Of a stretch of 64,000 nucleotides of DNA, positions 8,241 to 17,690 are shown in pieces; position 1 is the stretch's first letter; each line of letters opens with the position of its first letter. The notes beneath the pieces were generated by a model that ran no database searches, was not told where the DNA came from, and saw only the letters and a program-made list of their open reading frames with translations. The translations under genes were made by a program, and so were the position numbers. The stretch is from JAWLHU01 sp049325315 (GTDB lineage Bacteria; Bacillota; Sulfobacillia; Symbiobacteriales; Symbiobacteriaceae), in contig JBMONB010000132.1 of assembly GCA_049325315.1 (NCBI GenBank), positions 3,561 through 67,560 on the forward strand, written 5' to 3'.

Positions 8241-10223
8241 GTGAAAAGGCTTCTGATCAAGGTCCTCGTATCGGTTCTGGCCCTGAGTCTCATAGCTGGA
8301 TGTGCGAAAAAGACAGAGAGCCCCGCCCCAGCCGACCCCAAATCATCCGAGACCAAGGACACCGCTGCTGCTCAACACAAAGTAACCCTCCCCTATCTCT
8401 CGTTCGACAGCCTCGACCACGCCTACTGGCAAGCCCAACTGCTTCTGGCCCAGGGCACCATCTATGAAGGCCTCTTTGGGTTCGATGACAAGCTCAATGT
8501 CGTGCCCCGCATGGCAGAGAAGGTTGCCCACTCCGCCGACTACAAGGTCTGGACGATTACGTTGAAGAAGGACCGCAAGTGGTCCAATGGCGACCCGGTC
8601 ACTGCGAAAGACTTTTATGCCTCTTGGATTCGGTTCCTCAGCCCGGATCTGAAGGATGCGCCCATGTGGGCCGGCAACTGGGGCCAGATTCAGAACGCCT
8701 GGGCCTTCAAGTCCGGCGCTGTCAAGCCTGAAGAGGTTGGCATCAAGCTGAAGGATGACTACACCATCGAAGTCACCCTCTCCTCTGCCAACCCGACCTT
8801 CACCAGCGCCTTCACCATGGCCAACTCCATGCCGATCCACCACAAGGTGCTGGCCTCCAACCCCAACGACTGGTGGGACCTGAAGAACGCCGTGTTCAAC
8901 GGGCCCTACGTCGTGAAGGAGTGGACCAAGGGCGGCGACACCGTTCTGGAGCGCAACCCCCACTTCGGTGGTGAGAAGTTCGGCAACGTCCATACGATCG
9001 TGCTGAAGCCCTTCTCTGACGGCAACGCCCGGATGCAGGCCTTCGAGAACGGCGAGATTCAGTACTCCGCCCTCGATGACGCTGCCCAGGTGGAGTATGC
9101 CAAGAAGAACGCCAAGCTGAAGGACGGCTATCGGGAAGAGATGGGCCTGAACTGGTCCGGCTTCCAGTGGGCCCGTGCCGACGTTGGCGGACCGTTTGAG
9201 GACGTGCGGGTGCGCAGGGCCTTCGCCATGGCGATTGACAAGGCGGCCATTACCGACAAGATCCTGAAGGGCCGTGCGGTGCCTGCCCAGGCGTTCACGG
9301 GCGATAAGGCTGTCCTGGACAACGTGAAGGGCCTGCCGTACGATGTGGCCGCGGCGAAGAAGTTGCTGGAGGAGGCGGGCTTCCCCAACGGACAGGGCTT
9401 CCCGGAGGTCTTCCTCTACGCGCCGCCCGCCAACGACGGCAACATGCCGATGATCGAGGCCGTGGCCAAGATGTGGCAGGAGAACCTCGGCGTGAAGGTC
9501 ACCATCCAGAACATGGAGTGGGGCCCCTACAGCGGCATGCAGTGGGCTGACCTGAACAAGAACATCAAGCCCGGCTACACCATTATGAGCGGCGCCATGA
9601 ACTTCATCGACCCGATCGGCCTCGCCCAGAACATGCCCCACATCTGGTGGTTCATGGAGTACACGCCCGAGTACAAGAAGACCATGTACTGGGCCTGGAA
9701 GGACGAGAAGGCCGCCATCGACAAGCTCGAGCAGCCCGGCGACCTCGCCGCTCTCGAGAAGCGGGCTGCTGACATTTGGGCCCGCCGCCAGAAGATCATG
9801 GAGGCGGAGAAGGGCACTCAGTGGAGCAAGGAGATGCACATTCCGCCTTACTTCGACGAGACCTTCAAGAAGCTGCTGGATGCTTACAAGGCCGCTGCTG
9901 ACGACAAGGCCAAGCTGGCCGCCTGGAAGAACCTCGCCCATGCGGTCGCTGACGAGCAGCACTGGGTCGAGAACTACGAGAACCTCCTGCCAGAAGGCAA
10001 GAAGGCGCTGCGGATTGCGGGCGACCTGAAGTACGGCGAGGTCAAGGACGCTGTCAAGCACCTGATCCCGCTGAACCAGCTGGCCATTGACTCGGCCTGG
10101 ATGATCCCGATCCATGTCGGCAAGATCACCTACGTGGTGGATCCGAAGCTCACGGGTGTGGTTCAGAACAAGCTCTCCTGGGGCAACATCTTCAACTTCA
10201 ACTACCTGACTTACAATCCGTAG
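8241..10223 (+). CDS. Family-5 (oligopeptide-type) ABC solute-binding lipoprotein, likely for manno-/beta-oligosaccharides
   Basis: 660 residues starting GTG after AAGGGGG. It has a lipoprotein signal with lipobox LIAGC (Cys21), so the mature protein is tethered outside the membrane. The body is an SBP_bac_5 protein (TIYEGLFGFDDKLNVVPRMAEK..., VRRAFAMAIDKAAI). Although the family is named for peptides, relatives in Thermotoga and similar organisms bind beta-mannosides, cellobiose and xylo-oligosaccharides, and here it heads an operon of glycosidases. It is followed by a strong hairpin that may raise its expression over the permeases. Substrate is inferred from context only. Confidence 0.9.
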   Translation: MKRLLIKVLVSVLALSLIAGCAKKTESPAPADPKSSETKDTAAAQHKVTLPYLSFDSLDHAYWQAQLLLAQGTIYEGLFGFDDKLNVVPRMAEKVAHSADYKVWTITLKKDRKWSNGDPVTAKDFYASWIRFLSPDLKDAPMWAGNWGQIQNAWAFKSGAVKPEEVGIKLKDDYTIEVTLSSANPTFTSAFTMANSMPIHHKVLASNPNDWWDLKNAVFNGPYVVKEWTKGGDTVLERNPHFGGEKFGNVHTIVLKPFSDGNARMQAFENGEIQYSALDDAAQVEYAKKNAKLKDGYREEMGLNWSGFQWARADVGGPFEDVRVRRAFAMAIDKAAITDKILKGRAVPAQAFTGDKAVLDNVKGLPYDVAAAKKLLEEAGFPNGQGFPEVFLYAPPANDGNMPMIEAVAKMWQENLGVKVTIQNMEWGPYSGMQWADLNKNIKPGYTIMSGAMNFIDPIGLAQNMPHIWWFMEYTPEYKKTMYWAWKDEKAAIDKLEQPGDLAALEKRAADIWARRQKIMEAEKGTQWSKEMHIPPYFDETFKKLLDAYKAAADDKAKLAAWKNLAHAVADEQHWVENYENLLPEGKKALRIAGDLKYGEVKDAVKHLIPLNQLAIDSAWMIPIHVGKITYVVDPKLTGVVQNKLSWGNIFNFNYLTYNP

Positions 10224-10236
10224 GGCACTGCTGAGA

Positions 10237-10272
10237 GGGCGGGGGTCTGACCAGCCGGTCGGACCCCCGCCC
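10237..10272 (+). terminator. Intercistronic hairpin after the binding-protein gene (partial terminator / mRNA stabiliser)
   Basis: A perfect 11-bp stem GGGCGGGGGTC / GACCCCCGCCC with a 14-base loop but no T-tract, located between the binding-protein and permease genes. Such hairpins commonly protect an abundant upstream message. Confidence 0.65.
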
Positions 10273-10295
10273 ATTGCCAACAAGGGGTGTGAGCA

Positions 10296-11276
10296 ATGAG
10301 GGCTTTCCTCGTCTTTCTGGGCAAGCGGCTGTTGATGATTGCGGTCTCACTCTGTGTGATCATCGCGGTCTCCTACACCCTCATGTGGTATGCGCCGGGC
10401 AACTACCTCGACATTCAGCGGGCGACAACCGCCATGGCGGCGCAGTACGGACCCAATTCCGAAGGGTTGATCAAGCAAAAGAAGCTCTTTGAGGAACGGT
10501 ACGGCCTGGACAAGCCCCTCCCGGTACAGATCCTGACCTATATCAAGAGTGCCGCTACGTGGGACTTCGGCCCCTCCTTCCAGAACCCGACGGTGCTGAT
10601 TCAGGACCTGGTGGCGGAGAAGCTGCCCCGAACGCTCCTGGTGGTTGCCCTTGGCATTGCGCTCGCCCTGCTGGTGGGCATACCTCTGGGCATGATTGCC
10701 GCCTTTAAGCGGAATACCTGGGTGGACTACTTCGTTTCAGGCTTCTCTCTGATCGGCCAGATCATCCCGTCGTATGTACTGGCGGTCGCGATGATTCTGG
10801 TCTTTGCGGGCGCGGTCTGGAACGTGCTCCCCCTGGGGGGGTGGTCGAATCCGGTGAAGATCAGGGAACTGATCATGCCGGTGATCACGGTTGCTTTGGG
10901 CCCCATGGCCGGCATCGCCCGGTTTATGCGGAATCAGGTGGCGGAAACCCTGAGCCAGGACTTCATTCGGACCGCTCGCTCCAAGGGGGTGCCGGAGTAC
11001 CTGGTCGTGATCCGCCACACGCTGCGAAACTCGCTCCTTCCGGTCATTACGATCACAGCGCCGCAGCTTGGGTACCTGCTGGTCGGTTCTGTTTATATCG
11101 AGACCATGTTCCGGATTCCCGGGGTGGGCCAGATGTTCGCCATGGCGAACGGGGCCCGTGACTATCCGGTCATGATCACGGGTGTGGTTGTGCTCTCCCT
11201 CTCCGTCATGCTGGCTAACCTCGTGGCAGACCTGCTCTATGCCGCCCTTGACCCCCGCATTAAGCTGGAAGCCTAG
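10296..11276 (+). CDS. ABC transporter permease, DppB/OppB type
   Basis: 326 residues, about six membrane helices. The N-terminus (FLVFLGKRLLMIAVSLCVIIAVSYTLMWY) is the standard DppB first helix; the C-terminal half carries the ATPase-contact loop with FIRTARSKGVPEYLVVIRHTLRNSLLP (EAA-type). It pairs with the adjacent DppC-type subunit and two ATPases. Start ATG follows AAGGGGTGTGAGC. Predicted to import the oligosaccharide delivered by the upstream lipoprotein. Confidence 0.93.
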   Translation: MRAFLVFLGKRLLMIAVSLCVIIAVSYTLMWYAPGNYLDIQRATTAMAAQYGPNSEGLIKQKKLFEERYGLDKPLPVQILTYIKSAATWDFGPSFQNPTVLIQDLVAEKLPRTLLVVALGIALALLVGIPLGMIAAFKRNTWVDYFVSGFSLIGQIIPSYVLAVAMILVFAGAVWNVLPLGGWSNPVKIRELIMPVITVALGPMAGIARFMRNQVAETLSQDFIRTARSKGVPEYLVVIRHTLRNSLLPVITITAPQLGYLLVGSVYIETMFRIPGVGQMFAMANGARDYPVMITGVVVLSLSVMLANLVADLLYAALDPRIKLEA

Positions 11277-11291
11277 GTAGGAGGAACGCCT

Positions 11292-12194
11292 GTGGCAGCA
11301 CCACAATTGACACGACCGCAGGGTACGGGCAACGGTAAGTCCGCCCCCGCCGGCCTGTTGACCATCTACTGGCGCAGGTACCGCCGCAACAAGATGGCGG
11401 TGGCAGGCCTGGCTTTCGTCCTCTTCTTCCTGGTGGTCGCGCTGCTGGCCCCCTGGATTGCACCGTACCACTACGACGCCCAGAACCTGGACAACAGCTT
11501 CGCCCCACACTTCTCGCCGGGTCACATCTTCGGGACCGATGACCTGGGGCGTGATCAGTTAAGCCGTATCATCTACGGGGTACGGACCGCCGCTGTGGTC
11601 GGCCTTCTGGCCCAGTTCTTCTCGCTGCTCATCGGTGCCGCCATCGGCGCCGTCTCCGGCATGCGCGGCGGCATGGTAGATGCCGCACTGATGCGCACCG
11701 TCGACATGTTCGGCTCCTTCCCCGCCTTTCTGCTGAACGTGATCCTGGCCACCACCTTCGGCCCCAGCCTGGCCACCATTGTCTTCGCCCTGTCGATTAC
11801 GGGCTGGACCGGCTACGCCCGCCTGGTCCGGGGCCAGGTGCTCGCGCTCAAGAACCAGGAGTATGTGCACGCGGCCCGGACCCTGGGCGCCGGCGAATCG
11901 CACATTATTCGACACTACGTGCTGCCGAATATTCTCGGTCCGGTCGCCGTTGCGCTCAGCTTCGGCATTCCCTGGTCGATGATGCAGGAGGCGGCCCTGT
12001 CGCTGATCGGTGTGGGCATTCGCCCGCCGGCCCCCTCCTGGGGCAACCTGATCAGCACGGGCATTGGCAAGATGCGTGGGTTCCCGCACCTGGCCATCTG
12101 GCCCACGGCCTTCTTCAGCCTGACCCTGATGGCTTTCACCTTCGTGGGCGACGGTCTGCAGGAGATCTTCAACGCGAAGGGGGACCGCCAATGA
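11292..12194 (+). CDS. ABC transporter permease, DppC/OppC type
   Basis: 300 residues beginning GTG after TAGGAGG. N-terminal cytoplasmic tail, then TM1 (MAVAGLAFVLFFLVVALLAPWIAPY), the family motif HIFGTDDLGRDQLSRIIYG, and the EAA loop YVHAARTLGAGESHIIRHYVLPN. It overlaps the next ATPase gene by four bases (ATGA). Partner of the DppB-type permease. Confidence 0.93.
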   Translation: MAAPQLTRPQGTGNGKSAPAGLLTIYWRRYRRNKMAVAGLAFVLFFLVVALLAPWIAPYHYDAQNLDNSFAPHFSPGHIFGTDDLGRDQLSRIIYGVRTAAVVGLLAQFFSLLIGAAIGAVSGMRGGMVDAALMRTVDMFGSFPAFLLNVILATTFGPSLATIVFALSITGWTGYARLVRGQVLALKNQEYVHAARTLGAGESHIIRHYVLPNILGPVAVALSFGIPWSMMQEAALSLIGVGIRPPAPSWGNLISTGIGKMRGFPHLAIWPTAFFSLTLMAFTFVGDGLQEIFNAKGDRQ

Positions 12195-13177
12195 GCACCC
12201 TGCTTGAAGTCAAGGACCTGTGGACCGAGTTCACCCGCCCCGGGGGAACGGTGTACGCCGTAAACGGGATCAGCTTCACCCTGAATCGGGGGGAAAGCCT
12301 TGGGATTGTGGGCGAGTCCGGCTCGGGCAAGAGCGTCGCCCTCCTTTCCGTGCTCGGTCTGATCGCCAAGAACGGCAGGGTCGTGCAGGGGGAGGCGCTC
12401 CTGGAGGGGCAGGACCTGCTGAAGATGAAGCCACGCGAGATCCGGCGGGTGCGCGGCGCCGAAATCGGCGTGATCTTTCAGGATCCCATGACCAGCCTGA
12501 ACCCGCTGATGCGCATCGGCGAGCAGATCATGGAGTCGATGCTGACCCACGGCCTATGCTCCCGGAGCGAGGCGAAGGCGCGCGCCATCAGCCTGCTCCG
12601 CAGGGTCGGAATCCCTCAGCCCGACCAGCGCTTCTACGATTATCCCTTCCAGTTCTCGGGTGGCATGCGGCAGCGGGTGATGATCGCCATCGCCCTGGCC
12701 TGCGACCCGAAGCTGCTGATCGCCGACGAGCCGACCACCGCCCTGGACGTAACGGTGCAGGCGCAGGTGCTGGAACTGATTCGCACCCTGACCCGCCAGG
12801 CGGGAATGGGGCTGATCATCATCACCCATGACTTCGGCGTGGCGACCAACTACTGCGACAAGATCGCCGTCATGTACGCAGGCACCATTGTGGAACTTGC
12901 CCCGGTGAGCCGGTTTATCACCGGCGCTTCGCACCCCTACTCCCTGGGGCTGCTGGAGAGCACCCTGGAGGTGGGCCACGGGGACCGGGAGCTTGATCCG
13001 ATACCCGGAACGCCGCCCAGTGCCATGGAACTGCACCAGGGCTGTCCGTTCGCGCCCCGCTGCCGGTGGGCAACCGAGCGGTGCCAGGTCGAGAAGCCGG
13101 TCCTGGAGACCCTGGCGGAAGGACATCAGACCGCATGCCATTATGCCCGGGAGGTGGTAGCGCATGGTGGCCGCTGA
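12191..13177 (+). CDS. ABC transporter ATPase, DppD/OppD type
   Basis: 328 residues. Walker A GESGSGKS, Q-loop IFQDPMTSLNP, signature FSGGMRQR, Walker B LLIADEPTTALD, and the oligopeptide C-terminal extension with a CPFAPRCRWATERC cysteine cluster, which in relatives binds an Fe-S cluster. One of two ATPases powering the importer; overlaps the next ATPase gene by 14 bases. Confidence 0.94.
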   Translation: MSTLLEVKDLWTEFTRPGGTVYAVNGISFTLNRGESLGIVGESGSGKSVALLSVLGLIAKNGRVVQGEALLEGQDLLKMKPREIRRVRGAEIGVIFQDPMTSLNPLMRIGEQIMESMLTHGLCSRSEAKARAISLLRRVGIPQPDQRFYDYPFQFSGGMRQRVMIAIALACDPKLLIADEPTTALDVTVQAQVLELIRTLTRQAGMGLIIITHDFGVATNYCDKIAVMYAGTIVELAPVSRFITGASHPYSLGLLESTLEVGHGDRELDPIPGTPPSAMELHQGCPFAPRCRWATERCQVEKPVLETLAEGHQTACHYAREVVAHGGR

Positions 13178-14150
13178 AGAGGGGCGTTCCCGAACCATGG
13201 CGGCAGAACCGCTGTTAACGGTGGAACACCTGTCCAAGTACTTCCCGCGCGGGCGGGACCGCCTGCGCGCCGTTCACGACGTCTCGTTCCGCCTGCTGCC
13301 CGGGCAGACGCTGGGCATCGTGGGCGAGTCCGACTCGGGCAAGTCAACCCTGGCCCGCTCGATTATCCGACTCTATGACCCCGATGAAGGGCGTGTCATC
13401 TTCGACGGGACCGACTTCACGGCGCTCACGGGGGAAGCCCTGCGCCAGAAGCGCAGGGATATGCAGATGATCTTCCAGGATCCGCTGGCGAGCCTCAGTC
13501 CCATGATGACCGTTGCCAGCGCCATTCAGGATCCGCTGGTCATTCACAAGGTGGGCACGTCCAAGGAGCAGCTCCGGCGCGTCATGGAGCTCATGGACCT
13601 GGTGGGCCTGGACAAGGGCGCCGCTGCGGCCTTCCCCTTTGAATTTTCCGGTGGCCAGCAGCAGCGCATTGGCATTGCCCGGGCGCTGGCGCTCCACCCC
13701 AAGCTGGTCATCTGCGATGAGCCTGTCAGCGCCCTCGACGTCTCCATTCAGGCCCAGATTCTCAAGCTGCTCAAGGATCTCCAGGCCCGGCTGGGTGTCG
13801 CCTACCTCTTCATCTCCCACAACCTCGCCGTTGTCGAACACGTCAGCAACTACATCGCCGTGATGTACCTCGGTGAGGTGGTGGAGATCGCGCCGGCCAA
13901 AGCGCTCTTCGCCGCCCCTGCCCATCCCTACACCCGGGCGCTCATGGCCAGCGTGCCCCGCATCACGCGCCCCGGCGAAGCCCCGCAGAAGATACAGCCC
14001 CTTCAGGGAGAGGTGCCCAGCGCGGTGAAGCCGCCCCCCGGCTGCCCCTTCCACACCCGTTGCCCTGTGGCGGTGGAACGGTGCCGGACCCTTCAGCCGG
14101 CATTACAGGGAATCGGACCTGAGCATCAAGTTGCGTGTCACCTGGTCTGA
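13164..14150 (+). CDS. ABC transporter ATPase, DppF/OppF type
   Basis: 328 residues, starting at the ATG at 13164, which has GGGAGG 9 bases upstream inside the preceding gene; a later ATG at 13198 is less well spaced. Walker A reads GESDSGKS, with Asp where Gly is usual (GESGSGKS); the G-x4-GK-S pattern is kept. Q-loop IFQDPLASLSP, signature FSGGQQQR, Walker B LVICDEPVSALD, C-terminal CPFHTRCPVAVERC cluster. Pairs with the previous ATPase. Confidence 0.93.
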   Translation: MVAAEEGRSRTMAAEPLLTVEHLSKYFPRGRDRLRAVHDVSFRLLPGQTLGIVGESDSGKSTLARSIIRLYDPDEGRVIFDGTDFTALTGEALRQKRRDMQMIFQDPLASLSPMMTVASAIQDPLVIHKVGTSKEQLRRVMELMDLVGLDKGAAAAFPFEFSGGQQQRIGIARALALHPKLVICDEPVSALDVSIQAQILKLLKDLQARLGVAYLFISHNLAVVEHVSNYIAVMYLGEVVEIAPAKALFAAPAHPYTRALMASVPRITRPGEAPQKIQPLQGEVPSAVKPPPGCPFHTRCPVAVERCRTLQPALQGIGPEHQVACHLV

Positions 14151-14164
14151 CAGGGGGGCTGCAA

Positions 14165-15274
14165 ATGGGTCGCAGACTGGTAGCGGCCATGCTGGTCGCC
14201 GCACTGCTCCTGGCCTCCGGATGCGCCCCCCGGCCGGCGGAGGAGGCCGCTTCGGCCTTTGTGACGGTCAAGGAGGGCAAGTTCTGGCTGAATGGGAAGC
14301 CCTTCCGGTTTGCCGGCAACAACACCTACTACCTGGCCCTCTCGCAGCGGCCTGAGGACGAGGCCAACGTGGACCGAATCCTCCAGGCAAACAAGGAGAA
14401 GGGCGTTCGGGTCATGCGAATCTGGGCCTTCTGGGACGGCGACAGCCGGGGCTTCCAACCCCGGTTGGGCGAGTACAACGAGAAGGCGTTTGGGCGGCTC
14501 GACCTGGTGCTCCAGAAGGCGGCTGAGTACGATATCCGGCTGATTCTGGTCTTCACCAACAACTGGAAGGATTACGGCGGCATGGACAAGTACGTCCAGT
14601 GGGTAGGCGCCGAGAAGCATGAGGACTTTTATACCCACCCCCAGATCGTCGAGGCCTACAAGAACTACATCAGGCATATGGTGACACGGGTGAACACCCT
14701 GACGGGCGTCCCCTACAAGGATGACCCGACCATCATGGCGTGGGAACTGGCCAATGAGCCCCGGGCCCAGGCTGACAAGTCGGGGGAGACGATCTTCCGG
14801 TGGGCCTCCGAGATCAGCGCGTTGATCAAGTCGCTGGACGCAAACCATCTGGTCGCCATTGGGGATGAGGGCTGGTTCAAGCGTTCCAGCGGCGACTGGG
14901 CTTACAACGGGAACGAGGGCGTCGACTGGGACCGGAACCTGACCATCCCCACCGTGGACTTTGCCGTCTTCCACATGTGGATCGAGCATTGGAAGAAGGA
15001 CCTGGCCTGGTCGGACCGCTGGATCAAGGATCACGTGGAGACCGCCCGCAAGGCAGGGAAGCCCGTGGTCCTGGAGGAGTACGGCGCCTTTGCCAAGCCG
15101 GCCGAGCGGGACGTCTGGTTCGCCCGGTGGTACAAGAGCATGGAGGAGGCCAAGATCGACGGCTCCATGGCCTGGATGATGTCCGAGAAGGAGCACGATG
15201 ACAACCATCCGGGCTTCACCCACACTGGCTCCACCGCCAGGCTACTGGCCGAGCACGCGGCACGCATGAAGTAG
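14165..15274 (+). CDS. GH5 endo-beta-mannanase, surface lipoprotein
   Basis: 369 residues. The ATG at 14165 was chosen because AGGGGGG lies just upstream and a lipoprotein signal follows directly (lipobox LASGC, Cys20). The catalytic domain begins FWLNGKPFRFAGNNTYYL, typical of GH5_7-like mannanases, with acid/base Glu198 (WELANEPRA) and nucleophile Glu305 (VVLEEYGAF). Anchored outside the membrane, it would cut mannan or glucomannan to oligosaccharides for the ABC importer encoded immediately upstream. Only 14 bases separate it from the ATPase gene, so it is in the same operon. Confidence 0.9.
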   Translation: MGRRLVAAMLVAALLLASGCAPRPAEEAASAFVTVKEGKFWLNGKPFRFAGNNTYYLALSQRPEDEANVDRILQANKEKGVRVMRIWAFWDGDSRGFQPRLGEYNEKAFGRLDLVLQKAAEYDIRLILVFTNNWKDYGGMDKYVQWVGAEKHEDFYTHPQIVEAYKNYIRHMVTRVNTLTGVPYKDDPTIMAWELANEPRAQADKSGETIFRWASEISALIKSLDANHLVAIGDEGWFKRSSGDWAYNGNEGVDWDRNLTIPTVDFAVFHMWIEHWKKDLAWSDRWIKDHVETARKAGKPVVLEEYGAFAKPAERDVWFARWYKSMEEAKIDGSMAWMMSEKEHDDNHPGFTHTGSTARLLAEHAARMK

Positions 15275-15322
15275 AGGGATCCGCCAACGACGCCGAAATC
15301 CGGACAACGCAGGGGGATGAGC

Positions 15323-16669
15323 ATGGCACTCTATCAATTCCCGAAGGATTTCCTCTGGGGCGCCGCTACCGCCTCCTACCAGATTGAGGGCGCCGCCTTT
15401 GAAGACGGGCGCGGTGAGTCAATCTGGGACCGCTTCTGCCGCACCCCCGGGAAGGTATTCCAATACGACAACGGTGATATTGCCTGTGACCATTACCATC
15501 GCTACAAGGAAGACGTAGCCCTGATGGCCAACCTCGGCCTTCAGACCTATCGCTTCTCCATCGCCTGGCCCCGAATCTTCCCCACAGGCAGCGGCGCCCC
15601 GAACCAGAAGGGGGTGGACTTCTACCGCAGGCTTGTGGAGGAGCTGCAGGCCAAGGGAATCAAGCCCGCTGCCACCCTGTACCACTGGGACCTACCCCAG
15701 GCGCTGGAGGACCAGGGGGGGTGGCGCAACCGGGAGACGGCCTATCGCTTTGAAGAGTACGCCGACTACATGTTCCGAGCCCTGGGCGATTCGGTGCCCA
15801 TGTGGATCACCCACAACGAGCCCTGGTGCGCCTCCTTCCTCAGCCACGCCCTGGGCCACCATGCCCCCGGCATGACCGACTGGCACGCCGGCTTCACCAC
15901 CGCCCACCACCTGCTGCTCTCCCATGGCCTGGCTGTACAGGCCTACCGGGCCCTTGGCCTGAAGGGGCAGATCGGCATTACCCTCAACCTGGCTCCGCAG
16001 TACCCGGCCACCGACTCCCCCGAGGACGCCGCCGCTGGCTGGACCAGCGATGCCTTCACCAACCGCTGGTTTACCGACCCCGTGTTCAAGGGCTACTACC
16101 CGGAGGATCTGGTCAGGATCGCCGGCGGCCTCTTCCGCAAGGAGTACCTGCACGAGGGCGACCTGGAGCTCATCGGCCAGAAGATCGACTTCCTGGGCGT
16201 CAACTACTACTCCCGCGGCGTGATCGCACACGATCCGAAGGGGCTGTTCGGCTACAGGCAGGTGAGCGGCCCCGGCCCGGTCACCGACATGGGCTGGGAG
16301 GTCTACCCGGAGGGCATGACCGACCTGCTGCTCCGGCTGCACAAGGACTACGGCGGTATCGACATGTATATCACCGAGAACGGCAGCGCCTATGTGGATG
16401 CCATTGAGGGCGATCGTGTCGATGACCCCGAGCGGCTCGATTACCTCCGGCGCCACTTCGCTGCGGCGCAGAAGGCGATTGCGCAGGGGGTCAACCTGAA
16501 GGGCTACTATGTCTGGAGTCTCATGGACAACTTCGAGTGGGCCTTCGGCTACAGCAAGCGCTTCGGCATTATCTACGTCGACTACGAGACCCAGCGCCGG
16601 ATTCCGAAGGCCAGCGCTCTCTGGTACAGGCAGGTAATCGCCGACGGCGGCAAGGTGGAGGCTGAGTGA
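15323..16669 (+). CDS. GH1 beta-glucosidase (BglA-type; beta-glycosidase)
   Basis: 448 residues, normal for GH1. N-terminal signature FPKDFLWGAATASYQIEGA, acid/base Glu166 (THNEPW) and nucleophile Glu352 (YITENGSAY). The ATG at 15323 is preferred over 15317 because AGGGGG abuts the earlier one. Cytoplasmic; expected to hydrolyse cellobiose or mixed glucose/mannose disaccharides. With the beta-mannosidase, it fits glucomannan breakdown. Confidence 0.93.
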   Translation: MALYQFPKDFLWGAATASYQIEGAAFEDGRGESIWDRFCRTPGKVFQYDNGDIACDHYHRYKEDVALMANLGLQTYRFSIAWPRIFPTGSGAPNQKGVDFYRRLVEELQAKGIKPAATLYHWDLPQALEDQGGWRNRETAYRFEEYADYMFRALGDSVPMWITHNEPWCASFLSHALGHHAPGMTDWHAGFTTAHHLLLSHGLAVQAYRALGLKGQIGITLNLAPQYPATDSPEDAAAGWTSDAFTNRWFTDPVFKGYYPEDLVRIAGGLFRKEYLHEGDLELIGQKIDFLGVNYYSRGVIAHDPKGLFGYRQVSGPGPVTDMGWEVYPEGMTDLLLRLHKDYGGIDMYITENGSAYVDAIEGDRVDDPERLDYLRRHFAAAQKAIAQGVNLKGYYVWSLMDNFEWAFGYSKRFGIIYVDYETQRRIPKASALWYRQVIADGGKVEAE

Positions 16670-17676
16670 GCGCCATGGCAAACCCATGGCGAGGGCAGCC
16701 CAGGCTTGTGGGCTTCAACCTGCTCAACCTCTTCTCGCTGGGATACCCTGTCCCCGAGACCTTCGACCCGGCAGAATTCGCCCTGATCCGTGACTGGGGC
16801 TTCAACTTCGTGCGCCTACCCCTGGACCACCGGTTCCTGGCGGCTCGGGGGGGAGGGGTCCAGTTTGACCGGCTGGACCCCGCGGTGGAGCTGGGCGCCC
16901 GGTATGGCCTGCATGTCAACATTAACCTGCACCATGCCCCCGGCTTCTGCATCAACACCCCGCCGGCGACCTGGACGCTCTGGACCGACCCGGACACCCA
17001 GGAAAGCTTCATTCGCCTGTGGGAGAAAATCGCCGAGCGCTACCGCGGCGCCGGTGTCAGCTACAATCTGGTCAACGAGGCGACCGGCAGCGATATGGCG
17101 ACCTACCGGGAGCTGATGCGCCGGACCGCCAGGGCGATCTATGCGGTGGACCCCGGGGCGTTCATCATCATCGATGGGCACGACGTGGGCCGGACCGTGG
17201 TGCCCGACATGTCGGACCTGGGGCTGGCCCAGAGCGTCCACTGCTATGACCCCATGTGGCTGACCCACTACAAGGCCAGCTGGTTCTACAAGCAGGGCGA
17301 TCCCTACCGGCATGCGCCCGACTACCCCGGCACAGAGCCGCCCCGCCACGACGGGCAGCCCTCCTCCGACGAGCGGTGGGACCGCGAGCGGCTTCGCCAG
17401 CTGCTGGCGCCCTGGCGTGAGTTGGCGCAGTCCGGGCAGATGGTCCACTGCGGCGAGTTCGGCGTGTACAGCCCTGCCCCCAGGGAGGCGGCGCTCCGAT
17501 GGTTCGCCGACGTGGTAGGCCTGCTCAAGGAGATGAACGTGGGCTGGGCGCTCTGGAACCTGGAGGGCGACTTCGGCGTGGTCAACAACCGGCGGGATGG
17601 CGGCCGCATCAAGCGACTGTTCGATGGGCGCCTGGTGGACACCGAACTGCTCTGCATCCTGCAAGGTTCGCTCTAG
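16666..17676 (+). CDS. GH5-family glycosidase (cellulase superfamily), cytoplasmic
   Basis: 336 residues from a GTG whose last bases overlap the GH1 stop (GTGA); an ATG at 16675 is an alternative. Clan GH-A features: GFNFVRLPLDHRFL, HVNINLHHAPG, acid/base Glu138 in YNLVNEATG (Ala instead of the usual Pro after NE) and nucleophile Glu264 in HCGEFGVY. No signal peptide, unlike the mannanase upstream, so it probably trims imported oligosaccharides. Exact specificity (beta-glucan, mannan, exo or endo) is not readable. Confidence 0.85.
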   Translation: MSAMANPWRGQPRLVGFNLLNLFSLGYPVPETFDPAEFALIRDWGFNFVRLPLDHRFLAARGGGVQFDRLDPAVELGARYGLHVNINLHHAPGFCINTPPATWTLWTDPDTQESFIRLWEKIAERYRGAGVSYNLVNEATGSDMATYRELMRRTARAIYAVDPGAFIIIDGHDVGRTVVPDMSDLGLAQSVHCYDPMWLTHYKASWFYKQGDPYRHAPDYPGTEPPRHDGQPSSDERWDRERLRQLLAPWRELAQSGQMVHCGEFGVYSPAPREAALRWFADVVGLLKEMNVGWALWNLEGDFGVVNNRRDGGRIKRLFDGRLVDTELLCILQGSL

Positions 17677-17690
17677 GGAGGGACCGACCC